Below the pieces are notes generated by a model. It did not search any database and was not told where the DNA came from. It saw only the letters and a program-made list of their open reading frames with translations. Shown one piece after another: positions 45,112-54,745 of a stretch of 64,000 nucleotides of DNA; positions within the stretch are counted from its first letter, which is position 1; the number at the start of each line of letters is the position of its first letter. The DNA comes from Rhodopirellula islandica. Its GTDB lineage: Bacteria > Planctomycetota > Planctomycetia > Pirellulales > Pirellulaceae. The DNA lies in contig NZ_LECT01000017.1 of assembly GCF_001027925.1 (NCBI RefSeq), positions 1-64,000 of the forward strand, given 5' to 3'. The position numbers were made by a program, and so were the translations under genes.

Positions 45112-47492
45112 GCGGAGCGAGCAAAAGCGGGACGACCAAAGGCAAACAACGTGCGGGCAAAGAACGCATTGAGTCGCTGGGAATCCCGAAGTCCAAATGG
45201 GCGACCTGGTGGTCTCGAAAAGACAAAGCGGAATGGTCGCTCCGCGTCGGGATGACGCTGATCGCAGCGATCACCATCCTGGTTTTGTGCTCCACCTGGA
45301 AACCAGCCTTCAGTTATCGCAGCGGCGCCATCCCCGCTCGCGATTTGATCTCACGTGTTGACTTTCAAGTGGCGGACGCGATTGCAACCGGTGATTTGAA
45401 GGAACGCCGGCGTCGGGAAGTGATGACGCTGTACCGCAATTCACCTCAGCGTCTGGAACAATTGCGTGCCGCGCTCAAGAACCGACTGTTTCTGGTCCTT
45501 GGTGCTGCCAATTACGAACAACTCGGCAAAGAAGAACGATCCGCGCTGACGGAATTCTACGAGGGCAGCGAGACCGCTCCCGATGGTGAATCACCGGCCG
45601 AGCGTTTTGCTTTGCTCAAGCGAGTCTTCAGCAAGGACAAGGACCTGGCAACGCTGGAAGCCGCCGTCGATTCGTCGATGCTGAAGCTCTACAAGAACGG
45701 CATTTTGCAGGCCCCGCAGCACCCGCCCGAAAAAGGGTCGCAGCGGATGATCCGTGTCTTCACTGGCGATCAAACCGAAGAAGCGGTCCCCGTGGAACTG
45801 TCCAAGGTCATCATCGCGGAAGCCGGCAACCAACTCGTCAAAGAACTGCGTGACCAATTTCGGTCACGATTCCCCGGTGACGAAGGCTTGATCGCCGCCG
45901 ACATGATTGGCGATTGGCTGCGAACACGACTGCCCGAATTTGAGACACTGAAATACGACGACGAAGCCAGCCAAAAGGTTCGCGATCAAGCGGCCGCGGC
46001 GGTCGAAGACGTGATGATGACGTTCTACGCTGGCCAAACCAAATTGGCCGATGCTGGCAAACCGCTGACGGGCCGCGAATTGGGGCTGCTCCGCAGCGAG
46101 TGGTCCAAATTGGTGGAGTCCATGCGTTGGATGGACCGTGTCGCTCGAGTCGCTGCCTACGCTGGCATGATCGCCGCACTTTACCTGCTGTGCGGATCGT
46201 ACATTTGGTTTGTTGACGACCGTTCCCTGCTGCTGGATCGCAACAAACTCGCCAAACTGCTCGCGTTGATGGTGATCACCATTGCGTTGGCCTACCACGC
46301 CTCACGCGATGCCTGGCGAGCCGAACTGGTTCCTCTGGTTTTGGCGTCGATCACGGCCGCGGTGATCTACGGTCGTGAATTGGCAATTCTACTGATGGCG
46401 TCGGTTTGCTTGTCCGTGATCCTGTTGCTCGGTGCCGACATCCCGAACCTGGTTGCCGTGACGGCGGCCTGCACCACCTGCACCTTGTTGACTGGTCGCA
46501 TCCGTTCTCGCACCTACCTGGTCACCGTCGGCCTGATCTCCGCCACGATCACCATGTTCACGGTCGTCGGCGTCGGGATCGTCACTGGACAAACCCTTTC
46601 CTCGGGCGCTCCGGGCGGCAACCTGGAAGGCATGCTCAGCGGCGGATCGCTCAATCACGTCGTCAATGGATTGATCGGCGAAGCGGGCTGGGCAGGCGTC
46701 TGCATCTTGTTCTCGTCGCTGGCGATGACGGGTTTGTTGCCTTTGGTTGAAAAAGCATTCGGCGTTCAAACCGACCTCAGCCTGTTGGAGCTCGGCGATG
46801 CATCGCACCCGCTGCTGCGTCGCTTGGCACAACGAGCCCCAGGGACTTACAACCACTCCATCAACGTGGCGTCGATCGCAGAAGCCGCCGCCGATGCGAT
46901 TGGTGCGAATGGCTTGCTCGTTCGCGTGGGAGCGTACTTCCATGACATCGGAAAGATGTTCAAACCGGAATACTTCATCGAGAATCAATCGGCGGGAATC
47001 AACCAGCACGATTCCCTGCAACCGGCAATGAGCACGCTGGTCATCATCGCGCACGTCAAAGACGGCGCGGACCTGGCTCGCAATCACCACCTGCCCGAAC
47101 CGATCATCGATTTCATCCTGCAGCACCACGGCACGACACTGGTCGAATACTTCTATCGGGAAGCCGCCAAACGCAGCGAAGAAGACCCCAATCGCGAAGC
47201 GGTCAGCGACAAAGACTTCCGCTACCCAGGCCCCAAACCGCAGACACTTGAGGCCGCCGTGTTGATGCTGTCGGACACCGTCGAAAGCGCTTCGCGGACG
47301 CTGGTCGACCCAACCCCCGCTCGAATTCAAGGCTTGGTGGACGCGATCGCCCAAAAGAAAGTCGCGGACGGTCAGTTCGACGACTGCGGGATCACGTTTG
47401 CCCAGCTGCATCGTGTGCGACAAAGCCTCGTGAAATCGTTGACTGCGATTTATCACGCTCGCGTGAAGTATCCAGGACAACAATCGGCGTGA
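45108..47492 (+). CDS. 7TM-HD membrane phosphohydrolase (PgpH-like, c-di-AMP phosphodiesterase candidate)
   Basis: A 794-residue protein. Topology: one N-terminal helix (near 50), an extracellular 7TMR-HDED domain (about 75-340), seven helices (about 350-560; MIAALYLLCGSYIWF, LLALMVITIALAYHASRD and others), then a cytoplasmic HD domain: HSINVASIAEAAADAI, YFHDIGKMFKPEYF, HHLPEPIIDFILQHHGTT. Listeria PgpH with this layout degrades c-di-AMP; the substrate here is inferred. Coupled by ATGA overlaps to phoH upstream and ybeY downstream, the common phoH-pgpH-ybeY order. Confidence 0.92.
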   Translation: MSGASKSGTTKGKQRAGKERIESLGIPKSKWATWWSRKDKAEWSLRVGMTLIAAITILVLCSTWKPAFSYRSGAIPARDLISRVDFQVADAIATGDLKERRRREVMTLYRNSPQRLEQLRAALKNRLFLVLGAANYEQLGKEERSALTEFYEGSETAPDGESPAERFALLKRVFSKDKDLATLEAAVDSSMLKLYKNGILQAPQHPPEKGSQRMIRVFTGDQTEEAVPVELSKVIIAEAGNQLVKELRDQFRSRFPGDEGLIAADMIGDWLRTRLPEFETLKYDDEASQKVRDQAAAAVEDVMMTFYAGQTKLADAGKPLTGRELGLLRSEWSKLVESMRWMDRVARVAAYAGMIAALYLLCGSYIWFVDDRSLLLDRNKLAKLLALMVITIALAYHASRDAWRAELVPLVLASITAAVIYGRELAILLMASVCLSVILLLGADIPNLVAVTAACTTCTLLTGRIRSRTYLVTVGLISATITMFTVVGVGIVTGQTLSSGAPGGNLEGMLSGGSLNHVVNGLIGEAGWAGVCILFSSLAMTGLLPLVEKAFGVQTDLSLLELGDASHPLLRRLAQRAPGTYNHSINVASIAEAAADAIGANGLLVRVGAYFHDIGKMFKPEYFIENQSAGINQHDSLQPAMSTLVIIAHVKDGADLARNHHLPEPIIDFILQHHGTTLVEYFYREAAKRSEEDPNREAVSDKDFRYPGPKPQTLEAAVLMLSDTVESASRTLVDPTPARIQGLVDAIAQKKVADGQFDDCGITFAQLHRVRQSLVKSLTAIYHARVKYPGQQSA

Positions 47493-48055
47493 TGGGACAA
47501 CTCGAGACCAACTTGACCGCGGATGTCCTCGTCGACGAGGAAGCAGAACCTGACTTATCGGTGTGGTTTGGTTCCCTGGAGATTGCGCGCACGCAACTTG
47601 CGGAAGCTGCGATTGCCGCCGCCGCTGTGGAAGGCTGCGACCATGGTTCGATCGGAGTCCGGATCTGCGACGATGCCACGATCCATCCCATCAACCGCGA
47701 ATTCTTGCAGCACGATTACCCGACCGACGTGATCAGTTTCCCGTATGAACTGGCCCCGCCTCAGGTCGAAGGCGAATTGGTCGCCAGCTTTGAAACCGCC
47801 ATCGAAAACGCAAGTGAACCCAGCAACCCGCTTTCGCCCCGCGAAGAATTGTTGCTGTACGTCGTTCACGGAACCCTGCACATCGTTGGTCATGACGATC
47901 AATCTCCAGAGCCTCGTGCTGCCATGCGTCGCGCAGAAGCCGTGGCCATGAAAGCGATCGGGATCGAATTGCCACTGAGCCCCCCTTCCTTGTTGGAGAC
48001 GTCCCCGGACGATGACTCGTCGGACGACGGCATGTCGAGCGGAGACTTTTCATGA
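47489..48055 (+). CDS. ybeY: rRNA maturation RNase/factor YbeY
   Basis: A 188-residue UPF0054 metalloprotein acting on 16S rRNA 3' end and ribosome quality control. INREFLQHDYPTDVISFPYE and VVHGTLHIVGHDDQSP identify it. The canonical zinc motif is HGxLHxxGYDH; here the third histidine position holds Asp (HGTLHIVGHDD), so one ligand is replaced or shifted to the preceding His. N- and C-terminal extensions are acidic (the tail is Asp/Ser-rich). Overlaps both neighbours by four bases. Confidence 0.9.
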   Translation: MMGQLETNLTADVLVDEEAEPDLSVWFGSLEIARTQLAEAAIAAAAVEGCDHGSIGVRICDDATIHPINREFLQHDYPTDVISFPYELAPPQVEGELVASFETAIENASEPSNPLSPREELLLYVVHGTLHIVGHDDQSPEPRAAMRRAEAVAMKAIGIELPLSPPSLLETSPDDDSSDDGMSSGDFS

Positions 48056-49344
48056 GCAACTTGAGCGATCTCAATGCGTTGCCGTGGGCAGCCCTGGGTT
48101 TTGTGCTCGGCAGCATCGGCGGTCTGGGGAGTGAACTGCTGGATCGTTTCGCCGGTCGGTCGCTGGAGATTTATTGCCGGGTCAAAAAGAACCGGGACCG
48201 CTTTGGTTCGGTGCTGGACCACCAAGACACCGTGATTCGCGCGGGCGCCTACCTGCACGTCATCGGTTCGGTGATGTTCGTTCTGTTCGGCACAATCGTG
48301 GTCGTCAATCGCGTGGATGTGGATCTCAACACGTTGTTGGCATGGGGAATCGCGGCCGCTGGTCTAACCATGCTGACTCACACTTGGTTGCCCAACGCGG
48401 TGACTCGGTTCGCCTCCGCACCACTGCTTTACCACACGTGGCCGTTTTGGCGAACGATGTCATTTGTGATGCGCCCGCTGCATGCTCCCGGTGAACTGCT
48501 CGAGATCATCTCTCGCCGCTTGGCTGGCGTGGAAGAAACAGAAGACGAGGACGAAGAACAACTCGAAGACGAAATTCGCACGATCGTGGCCGCGGGAACC
48601 CGGGAAGGTTTCTTTGCCCCCGGTGTTCGCGAAATGATCCAAGGGGTGATGGAACTTCACGAGGACACCGTGGGTCACATCATGACGCCTCGTGTTGACG
48701 TCAATGCCATCGAAATCAGAGCGACTTGGGAAGAAGCCATCGAGTCGATCATCGAAACCGGACGGACACGCTATCCCGTTTACGAAGACACCATCGACAA
48801 TGTGGTGGGGATTTTGTTCGTCAAAGATTTGCTGCCGTATTTGGCGGGCGAAGGTTTGCCGAACAAACCTTTGATTGATCTCTGTCGTCGCCCTTGGTCG
48901 GTGCCCAAAGATCGCAGCGTCGACCTGTTGCTGCGTGAATTTCTACACAGCCGCTCGCACATGGCGATTGTGCTCGATGAGTTTCAGCAAACTGCCGGTG
49001 TGGTGACCATCGAAGATGCGTTGGAAGAAATCGTTGGCGAAATCGTTGACGAATCAGACGAAGAAGAAGAGATCGAAATGCGAGTGATCGACGACGACAC
49101 CATCGACGTCGACGGACGGGTCATGATTGATGACGTCAACGACTTGGTTCACTGGGACCTGCCCGAAAGCGATGACTACGAAACCGTGGCCGGCTGGGTG
49201 CTGCATCACACGGGAATGATCCCCACCACCGGGCATCTGATTCGCGTCGGCCATTGGGAGATCGAAGTGTTGCACGCCACCAGTCGCAAGATTGAAAGCA
49301 TGCGGATTCGTCGTGCAAACGGCGAAACTCAACGCGTCGGCTAA
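48052..49344 (+). CDS. CorC/HlyC family protein with CBS domains (CNNM-like)
   Basis: A 430-residue membrane protein: three or four N-terminal helices (AALGFVLGSIGGLGSELL, GAYLHVIGSVMFVLFGTIVVV, TLLAWGIAAAGLTMLTHTW) of DUF21 type, an acidic linker (EETEDEDEEQLEDEI), a CBS pair (VGHIMTPRVDVNAIEIRATWEEAIESIIETGRTRYPVYED... and HMAIVLDEFQQTAGVVTIEDALEEIVGEI), and the CorC_HlyC domain. Family members are implicated in Mg2+/Co2+ efflux. In many bacteria this gene follows ybeY, as here. Last gene of the phoH operon. Confidence 0.9.
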   Translation: MSNLSDLNALPWAALGFVLGSIGGLGSELLDRFAGRSLEIYCRVKKNRDRFGSVLDHQDTVIRAGAYLHVIGSVMFVLFGTIVVVNRVDVDLNTLLAWGIAAAGLTMLTHTWLPNAVTRFASAPLLYHTWPFWRTMSFVMRPLHAPGELLEIISRRLAGVEETEDEDEEQLEDEIRTIVAAGTREGFFAPGVREMIQGVMELHEDTVGHIMTPRVDVNAIEIRATWEEAIESIIETGRTRYPVYEDTIDNVVGILFVKDLLPYLAGEGLPNKPLIDLCRRPWSVPKDRSVDLLLREFLHSRSHMAIVLDEFQQTAGVVTIEDALEEIVGEIVDESDEEEEIEMRVIDDDTIDVDGRVMIDDVNDLVHWDLPESDDYETVAGWVLHHTGMIPTTGHLIRVGHWEIEVLHATSRKIESMRIRRANGETQRVG

Positions 49345-49416
49345 ATCGTCATCGAGATGATGGCGTTCGATTATGTGATTTAACTTCCCTTCCTGACTCC
49401 AGCCCTCTCGTTATCT

Positions 49417-51321
49417 ATGTGCGGTATCACCGGCGGTCTCTGGCAACGCGAAGACCAAGCGATCAGCGCCGAATTGCTGTCCAGGATGACAACCGAAATC
49501 GCTCATCGCGGTCCCGATGATTCGCAAATCTGGATGGACGCCGAGCATCGCGATGCGACCGGCCAACCCATGGGGGTTGGGCTGGGATTTCGACGCTTGT
49601 CGATCATCGACGTGGACGGCGCACGCCAACCACTTGCCAACGAAGACGGCCAGGTCCGGATGGTCTTCAACGGGGAGATCTACAACTACGAAGTGCTGCG
49701 AAAACGCTTGCAGGGCGCTGGGCACCAATTCGCAACGCAAGGTGACGGCGAATCGATCCTGCACCTCTATGAAGATGTGGGGACGGACTGTTTCTCGTCG
49801 CTCAACGGGATGTTCGCCATCGCGATTTGGGATGCCAGACGCAACCGAATCGTTCTCGCTCGAGATCGCATTGGTCAAAAACCGCTTTACTATTCGTACA
49901 AGAATGGGCGTTTGGTTTTTGCCAGCGAACTGAAAGCACTTCGATTGGTGCCTGGCGTTTGTGAGGAAGTGGATCCCAACGCAATCGATGAGTTCTTGAC
50001 TTATCAATACATCCCCCATCCAGGAACCATTTTCAAAGGCGTTCACAAACTACCGCCTGGCCATTTCGCGGTCTTGGACCAGCGTGGGCTTCGAGTGGAA
50101 CGGTACTGGAACTTTGATCCATCGGTGGAACGTCCAATCGGTCGGGAAGAGGCCACTGAAAAAGTTCGCGACTTGCTTTCCGACTCGGTGCGGTTGCGAA
50201 TGCGCAGTGACGTTCCGCTGGGATCGTTTTTGTCAGGCGGAATTGACTCGTCGTTGATCACGGCCTTGGCGGGCGATCACACCGACACCGCCCTGCGAAC
50301 GTTCAGCATCGGGTTCCCCGTCGCGGAATTTGACGAGACACGCTACGCCGCGCAGGTGGCGGAACACTTGCAAACCGACCACACCCGGTTTGAGGTCCAA
50401 CCCAGCGGCATCGAGATTCTTGAAAAGCTGGTTTGGCACTACGACGAACCCTACGGTGATTCATCTGCGGTGCCAACTTGGTACTTGTCGAAACTCACCC
50501 GCGAAAGCGTCAAGGTGGCGTTGTCGGGCGATGGTGGCGACGAACTGTTTGCTGGCTACGAGCGTTACCGAGCTCTTTGGATGAGTCAAAAAATTGCTCG
50601 CCTGTTTCCACTGAACCGCATCCCCGGGATTGGACTGATTCAAAAACTTCCCGATTCGAATCGCCGCCGCTCGGTCATCCGGCGAGCCAAGCGTTTCTTG
50701 GAAGCGATCGACCAACCCGTCGTTCGGCGTTATCTGAATTGGTTGCAGATCTTTCCCGAATCGATGCGGGCGTCGATGTACAACGATGACTTCATCGCAC
50801 GATTGCCCGGGAATGACCCCGTCGACTTTCTGGAATCCGTTTGGGCTCGCAGTGAAGGGCGAGACGTTGTCACGCGAGCCTCCACCTCAGACATCCTTTC
50901 GTACTTGCCGTGCGATTTGTGCACCAAAGTCGATATCGCATCGATGGCTCACGGTTTGGAAGTTCGCCAACCGATGCTCGATCATCGTTTCGTTGAGTTG
51001 GCGGCCTCCCTTCCCGTGGAGCACAAGTTCCGTGGGCGACGCGGGAAGCTGATTCTGCAAGATGCCTTTGGTGATCGGATTCCTGCCTCGATCTTCACTC
51101 GTCCCAAAATGGGCTTCGGGATCCCAATCGGGCAATGGTTCCGGGAGGACTTCAAACCGTTGGTCCACGACACGATGCTGGCTCAAGACGCTCGAATCAA
51201 TCAATTTTTCCGCCCCGAGGCCATCGCGGGTTTGGTCCGGTCCCATGAAAACGGCGAGCAAAATCATGGGTATCGACTTTGGAATTTGCTGGTTTTGGAA
51301 ACCTGGCTGCGTCAGCTTTAG
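49417..51321 (+). CDS. asnB: asparagine synthase (glutamine-hydrolysing)
   Basis: A 634-residue cytoplasmic enzyme. The N-terminal glutaminase domain starts with the nucleophile Cys2 (MCGITGG) and has AHRGPDD and FNGEIYNY. The synthetase domain has the PP-loop SGGIDSS (273-279), LSGDGGDELFAGYERY and a C-terminal RPKMGFGIPIGQWFR. It converts Asp plus Gln to Asn. AsnB paralogues also act in envelope or exopolysaccharide clusters, but none adjoins here, so the amino-acid role is the simplest reading. Start ATG 49417 is fixed by Cys2. Confidence 0.95.
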   Translation: MCGITGGLWQREDQAISAELLSRMTTEIAHRGPDDSQIWMDAEHRDATGQPMGVGLGFRRLSIIDVDGARQPLANEDGQVRMVFNGEIYNYEVLRKRLQGAGHQFATQGDGESILHLYEDVGTDCFSSLNGMFAIAIWDARRNRIVLARDRIGQKPLYYSYKNGRLVFASELKALRLVPGVCEEVDPNAIDEFLTYQYIPHPGTIFKGVHKLPPGHFAVLDQRGLRVERYWNFDPSVERPIGREEATEKVRDLLSDSVRLRMRSDVPLGSFLSGGIDSSLITALAGDHTDTALRTFSIGFPVAEFDETRYAAQVAEHLQTDHTRFEVQPSGIEILEKLVWHYDEPYGDSSAVPTWYLSKLTRESVKVALSGDGGDELFAGYERYRALWMSQKIARLFPLNRIPGIGLIQKLPDSNRRRSVIRRAKRFLEAIDQPVVRRYLNWLQIFPESMRASMYNDDFIARLPGNDPVDFLESVWARSEGRDVVTRASTSDILSYLPCDLCTKVDIASMAHGLEVRQPMLDHRFVELAASLPVEHKFRGRRGKLILQDAFGDRIPASIFTRPKMGFGIPIGQWFREDFKPLVHDTMLAQDARINQFFRPEAIAGLVRSHENGEQNHGYRLWNLLVLETWLRQL

Positions 51322-51447
51322 GGCTCGCTGATCGCCCGCCCCCCACCAAGAAGATACAAACGACTCTCGGATGAACTGATAAACTGCGGTCTTTGCTGAT
51401 CATCCACGAATCAGCATCGCGCTCCCGCGAATTCGATTGAGTATCTG

Positions 51448-52914
51448 ATGAGACGAACTTTGTGCTGCTTGCTTGGCTGTTGGCTGCTCGGTTGTTGCTC
51501 CTTCGCCACTGCCGAAGATTTCTTCCTCACAATCGGGGGCGGGTACTCGCCCTCGGGCAATCAAGCCTCGCTAGAAAACAACGTGCTGTTCTCGCAGCGC
51601 GCCTTGAGTGAGCAAGGGGTGCTCGGCGAGCACAACGACATCTACTTTTCAGATGGGGATGCGGTCGGAAAGGACCTTCAAGTGATGGATCCGAACTCGG
51701 TTCCGAAAGCCAATCGCTTGATGGCCGAGTTCTTCGGCAATCGCGATTCTCTGGGGCTGTCCTATCGCAACCACAGTGTTCCCAACGTGAAGGGCAGCAC
51801 CGAACCCAAAAACATTCGCAATTGGTTTCGAGACGTGGGCGAAACGATGCAATCAGGAGATCGGTTGTATGTTTACGTCACCGCCCATGGAAGCCGAAGC
51901 AGCGATCGCCAATCGCCCTATGACACCACGATCGCAACCTGGAACAACAGCTCCATTCGAATGAAGGAGTTCGTTGAGATGTTGGATGGTCTGCCAAAGG
52001 GAGTGGATGTCGTTGCGATCATGGTCCAGTGCCATGCGGGCGGGTTCGCGAGATTTATTTTCGATGAAGGCGATCCCGACCAAGGCCTTTCTCAACAAAA
52101 CCGAATTGGCTTCTTCGCCACCGTGCACGATCGCCCCGCATCGGGCTGCACCCCGGAGGTGGACGAAGCCAGCTACGTCGAATACAGCACCTACTTTTGG
52201 GCGGCACTCTCAGGTCGAAACCGTTCCGGACGCTTGATTGAACGTCCGGACTACAACGGCGATGGTGTTGTTTCATTTGATGAAGCCCATGCATACACGG
52301 TGATCACCGCCGACACGATCGATTTGCCCGTGATGAGTTCGGGCGAGTTCCTGAGCATCCACAGCCATTTCGACGAAGACAATCCGGACCTACTGCGAAA
52401 CGATGAGTCCTACGCGTTGATCCTGGATCTGGCGACTCCCTCCCAACGTGCGATGCTGGAAGGTTTGTCCGATCAATTGAATCTTTCCGGTGATGAACGC
52501 ATCAATGAAGCCTGGAAGACGACCCAATCCGATCGAGACCGGAATTCGAATCGCCGCCGCCGACGCTCCTCCCCGGAGGATGGCCTGCGACGTCAGATCA
52601 CACGTGACTTGGAACGCAAATGGCCGGAACTGGCCAACGTCCTCAACCCAGTTGCCATCGAACTGCTGACCAGTCGCCAAGACGAGTTTGTCGAAGTGGT
52701 GGAGAACCATCCCGACTACCCGCGTTTTCGCGAACTAACCGATGCCCGCGAATCCGATGAAGCCAAAACGAAAGTGAAGTACGAACGATTCGTTCGGATC
52801 GCTGACAATGTCGCGTTGGGGGAGAACCTCCGGCGTCTCGGTGACGAACGGCTTGTCGCGCAATACGAGGCCATCGTGGCTGGAGAAGCCGGTACGCTGA
52901 AGTCATCCAATTGA
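51448..52914 (+). CDS. exported caspase/legumain-like (clan CD) cysteine protease with an EF-hand
   Basis: A 488-residue protein with a lipoprotein-like leader (LLGCWLLGCCSFATA). A clan CD dyad is visible: His147 in YVYVTAHGS and Cys195 in IMVQCHAGGF, spacing and surrounding hydrophobic strands fitting C13 (legumain)/caspase-like folds. An EF-hand, D268-Y-N-G-D-G-V-V-S-F-D-E279, lies soon after and may make the enzyme Ca2+-dependent. A basic, Arg-rich stretch (about 365-375) and a helical C-terminus follow. The stop overlaps the convergent PEP-CTERM gene by 12 bases. Substrate unknown. Confidence 0.78.
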   Translation: MRRTLCCLLGCWLLGCCSFATAEDFFLTIGGGYSPSGNQASLENNVLFSQRALSEQGVLGEHNDIYFSDGDAVGKDLQVMDPNSVPKANRLMAEFFGNRDSLGLSYRNHSVPNVKGSTEPKNIRNWFRDVGETMQSGDRLYVYVTAHGSRSSDRQSPYDTTIATWNNSSIRMKEFVEMLDGLPKGVDVVAIMVQCHAGGFARFIFDEGDPDQGLSQQNRIGFFATVHDRPASGCTPEVDEASYVEYSTYFWAALSGRNRSGRLIERPDYNGDGVVSFDEAHAYTVITADTIDLPVMSSGEFLSIHSHFDEDNPDLLRNDESYALILDLATPSQRAMLEGLSDQLNLSGDERINEAWKTTQSDRDRNSNRRRRRSSPEDGLRRQITRDLERKWPELANVLNPVAIELLTSRQDEFVEVVENHPDYPRFRELTDARESDEAKTKVKYERFVRIADNVALGENLRRLGDERLVAQYEAIVAGEAGTLKSSN

Positions 52915-53907
52915 ATTCGCCCCAACGTTCCCTGGCATTTCACGATTGTCGAGACCGTGTTTTTGGCGACGTCGTCGTTGCCAAGCCACCCCCAACCCCA
53001 CGCAGGCTATCCACGCCAGTGACCCCGGTTCAGGAACCGCGGTCACAGTCGCAAAGTTATCCAGTGCAAAGTAACCCGGCGTGTTCATGCCGTAGGGTCC
53101 CACGTCGCTGGAAGACAAATTGAAATGCAAGCTTGTGGCTTCGGACAGAGAAGACAAATCGACGGTCCGCCACTCATCCAGGATGTAGTCCTCCAGTGAG
53201 TCAGTGAAGCGAAAGTCCGCAAGGAACACGTCGATGCTGGTGTCCAGGATTTGGTCGTTCGCATCAATTCCAAAAATGGACAGTTTGAGAAAGTCGGGAT
53301 CTGTTCCCGACACTCCACCAAACGGTTTCGCAAAGGAATCGCCGTCACGCATCGAAAGTGCTGCGTACGTCGTGTTGCTCACATCCAAGCGGATCGCCTG
53401 CTCCCCATCGGGCAGATAAATGCTTGGCAGGGCGGTCAACGTGTTGATGTTGGTTGGAGTCGAGTTGGCATAGCCAAAGGCCACTGCGTAGTTGCTGGAA
53501 CCGTCTGATCCCGCCCCCGGGTAAGCACTGAATTCATTGGTGTAGCCCTCTGTGGTGGTGTCGGTGTGATTGGAAACGGCAAACCCGCTCCAACTGCCGT
53601 ACAGATCATTGTGGCGGTTGGAAAAGTCCACTCCATCAGCGGAAAAGACTCCGATGTGGTCATTCCCTCCATAGGTGCCCGGTACGACGGAGGCATTGTT
53701 GACAGGCCCATTGAACACGCCTGATGCCCCCAGAGTTTGGTTCTCGAAACCAACCACCACATCGGCCTGAATGACGCTGCCTCGCAAACTCGAGAGACAA
53801 ACCAAAGCCAGCAGCACCCACCGAGGCAGTGCCAGTGAATGGTCCTGTAGCGGATCGCGTGAAGAAACGGTGACCCAACAAAAACGGCATGGGCGAGAAG
53901 AAGACAT
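52903..53907 (-). CDS. secreted DUF4465 protein with PEP-CTERM sorting signal
   Basis: A 334-residue protein: a signal region (ALPRWVLLALVCLSSLRGSVIQA, about 26-48), a DUF4465 domain (SWSGFAVSNHTDTTTEGYTNEFSAYPGAGSDGSSNYAVAFGY) and a PEP-CTERM segment VPEPGSLAWIACVGLGVAWQRRRRQ starting near 291. The tail continues about 19 residues past the Arg cluster, longer than usual. Start 53907 or 53934. A cobalamin riboswitch lies about 260 bases upstream. From memory, DUF4465 includes B12-binding surface proteins (BtuH) of Bacteroidetes, so a B12-related role is inferred. Confidence 0.83.
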   Translation of the reverse strand: MSSSRPCRFCWVTVSSRDPLQDHSLALPRWVLLALVCLSSLRGSVIQADVVVGFENQTLGASGVFNGPVNNASVVPGTYGGNDHIGVFSADGVDFSNRHNDLYGSWSGFAVSNHTDTTTEGYTNEFSAYPGAGSDGSSNYAVAFGYANSTPTNINTLTALPSIYLPDGEQAIRLDVSNTTYAALSMRDGDSFAKPFGGVSGTDPDFLKLSIFGIDANDQILDTSIDVFLADFRFTDSLEDYILDEWRTVDLSSLSEATSLHFNLSSSDVGPYGMNTPGYFALDNFATVTAVPEPGSLAWIACVGLGVAWQRRRRQKHGLDNREMPGNVGANSIG

Positions 53908-54170
53908 GATGACAATTCCAAATGCACTTTGCATTGAATCTTCTGTTGTCGGCGCATATTTCCCCTGATGACTTCCAGCTTGTTCGCGAAAATTGCGAGC
54001 CAAGTGCGAGAAGTTCAATCCATGGAGACGCTGCGACGAAAACTCGATTCAATTGCTGAAGACGGAAACCCAACACATGAACCGCCGCAACCTCGATCAA
54101 AGCATGGCAACATTGGTTTCATACGTTGCAACGTTTGCCTCAATCCAAGAAGGCACCCAAACGTCTTGCG

Positions 54171-54390
54171 CGAGGTAGGTCTTCTGACTCACCACCCGTT
54201 TGTTCACTCACTGCCTTCTCATTCACGTATCACGTCACGACGCAAAAACGAGAACAATGGCTGAATAGAAAAAGTGAACAATGAGATCGACTTCCGAAGA
54301 TCTCTGGTGGCACACAGCGGCCGGACCGTCCCGGAATTTCACCGGAGTTCCCTGTTCACTGATTGGGTTGAAACCCAATCAGTCACCTCG
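54171..54390 (-). promoter_or_regulatory. cobalamin (B12) riboswitch
   Basis: On the minus strand P1 pairs CGAGGT (54390-54385) with ACCTCG (54176-54171). The core reads GAACAGGGAACTCCGGTGAA, then ATTCCGGGACGG and CCGCTGT, matching the GGGAA...GGTGxAAxTCC...CxGCCACTGT consensus with a few changes. The B12 box AGTCAGAAGACCTACC is at 54189-54174. It lies upstream of the DUF4465 PEP-CTERM gene and probably lowers its expression when B12 is plentiful; whether by RBS sequestration or termination cannot be seen. Confidence 0.9.
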
Positions 54391-54601
54391 AACGCCGGCG
54401 ATTCTAGCCACGGTCGATCTCCTGTCAACACATTTCGAAACGCTTTGAGTTGCCAGAGAAAACGGAGGTCAAGCGGCTCTACTTTACCCTTCCTCCAGAG
54501 GACGCAGGCCGCACTGGGCCAGGGAGGGGGACGCGCTGCATCCGATGTTCGTCCCCCCGCTTCGCTCAGCTCTGGCGGCAGGAAGGCAACAACAAGCACG
54601 T

Positions 54602-54730
54602 CTAAGCAGGTCGGCAGGAGTGATCAAGCACAACCATGTGAGCCGTTTGGGCGTTAGCCCCGGTTGTGCGTGAAAACCGTGGCTAACGCCAGCGGCTCAC
54701 ATACCCGATGACACCTGCGTACCTGCTTAG
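54602..54730. repeat. 129-bp palindromic repeat, copy R2
   Basis: Begins CTAAGCAGGTCGGCAGG and ends CCTGCGTACCTGCTTAG; the interior stem is TGAGCCGTTTGGGCGTTAGCC with GGCTAACGCCAGCGGCTCA, nearly perfect. About six differences from R1. It separates the B12-riboswitch region from the accessory island; a same-orientation copy (R3) marks the other side of the island. Confidence 0.85.
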
Positions 54731-54745
54731 TTCAGTGGCGGAACG

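Noticed and set aside
46389-47483. 364-codon minus-strand frame
   Set aside because: Antisense to the PgpH-like gene; no recognisable domain.
53436-53957. Minus-strand frame with a good AGGGGA site and ATG at 53957
   Set aside because: It is out of frame with the DUF4465 protein and hydrophobic residues are scattered; the ATG could be a leader peptide but nothing supports it.
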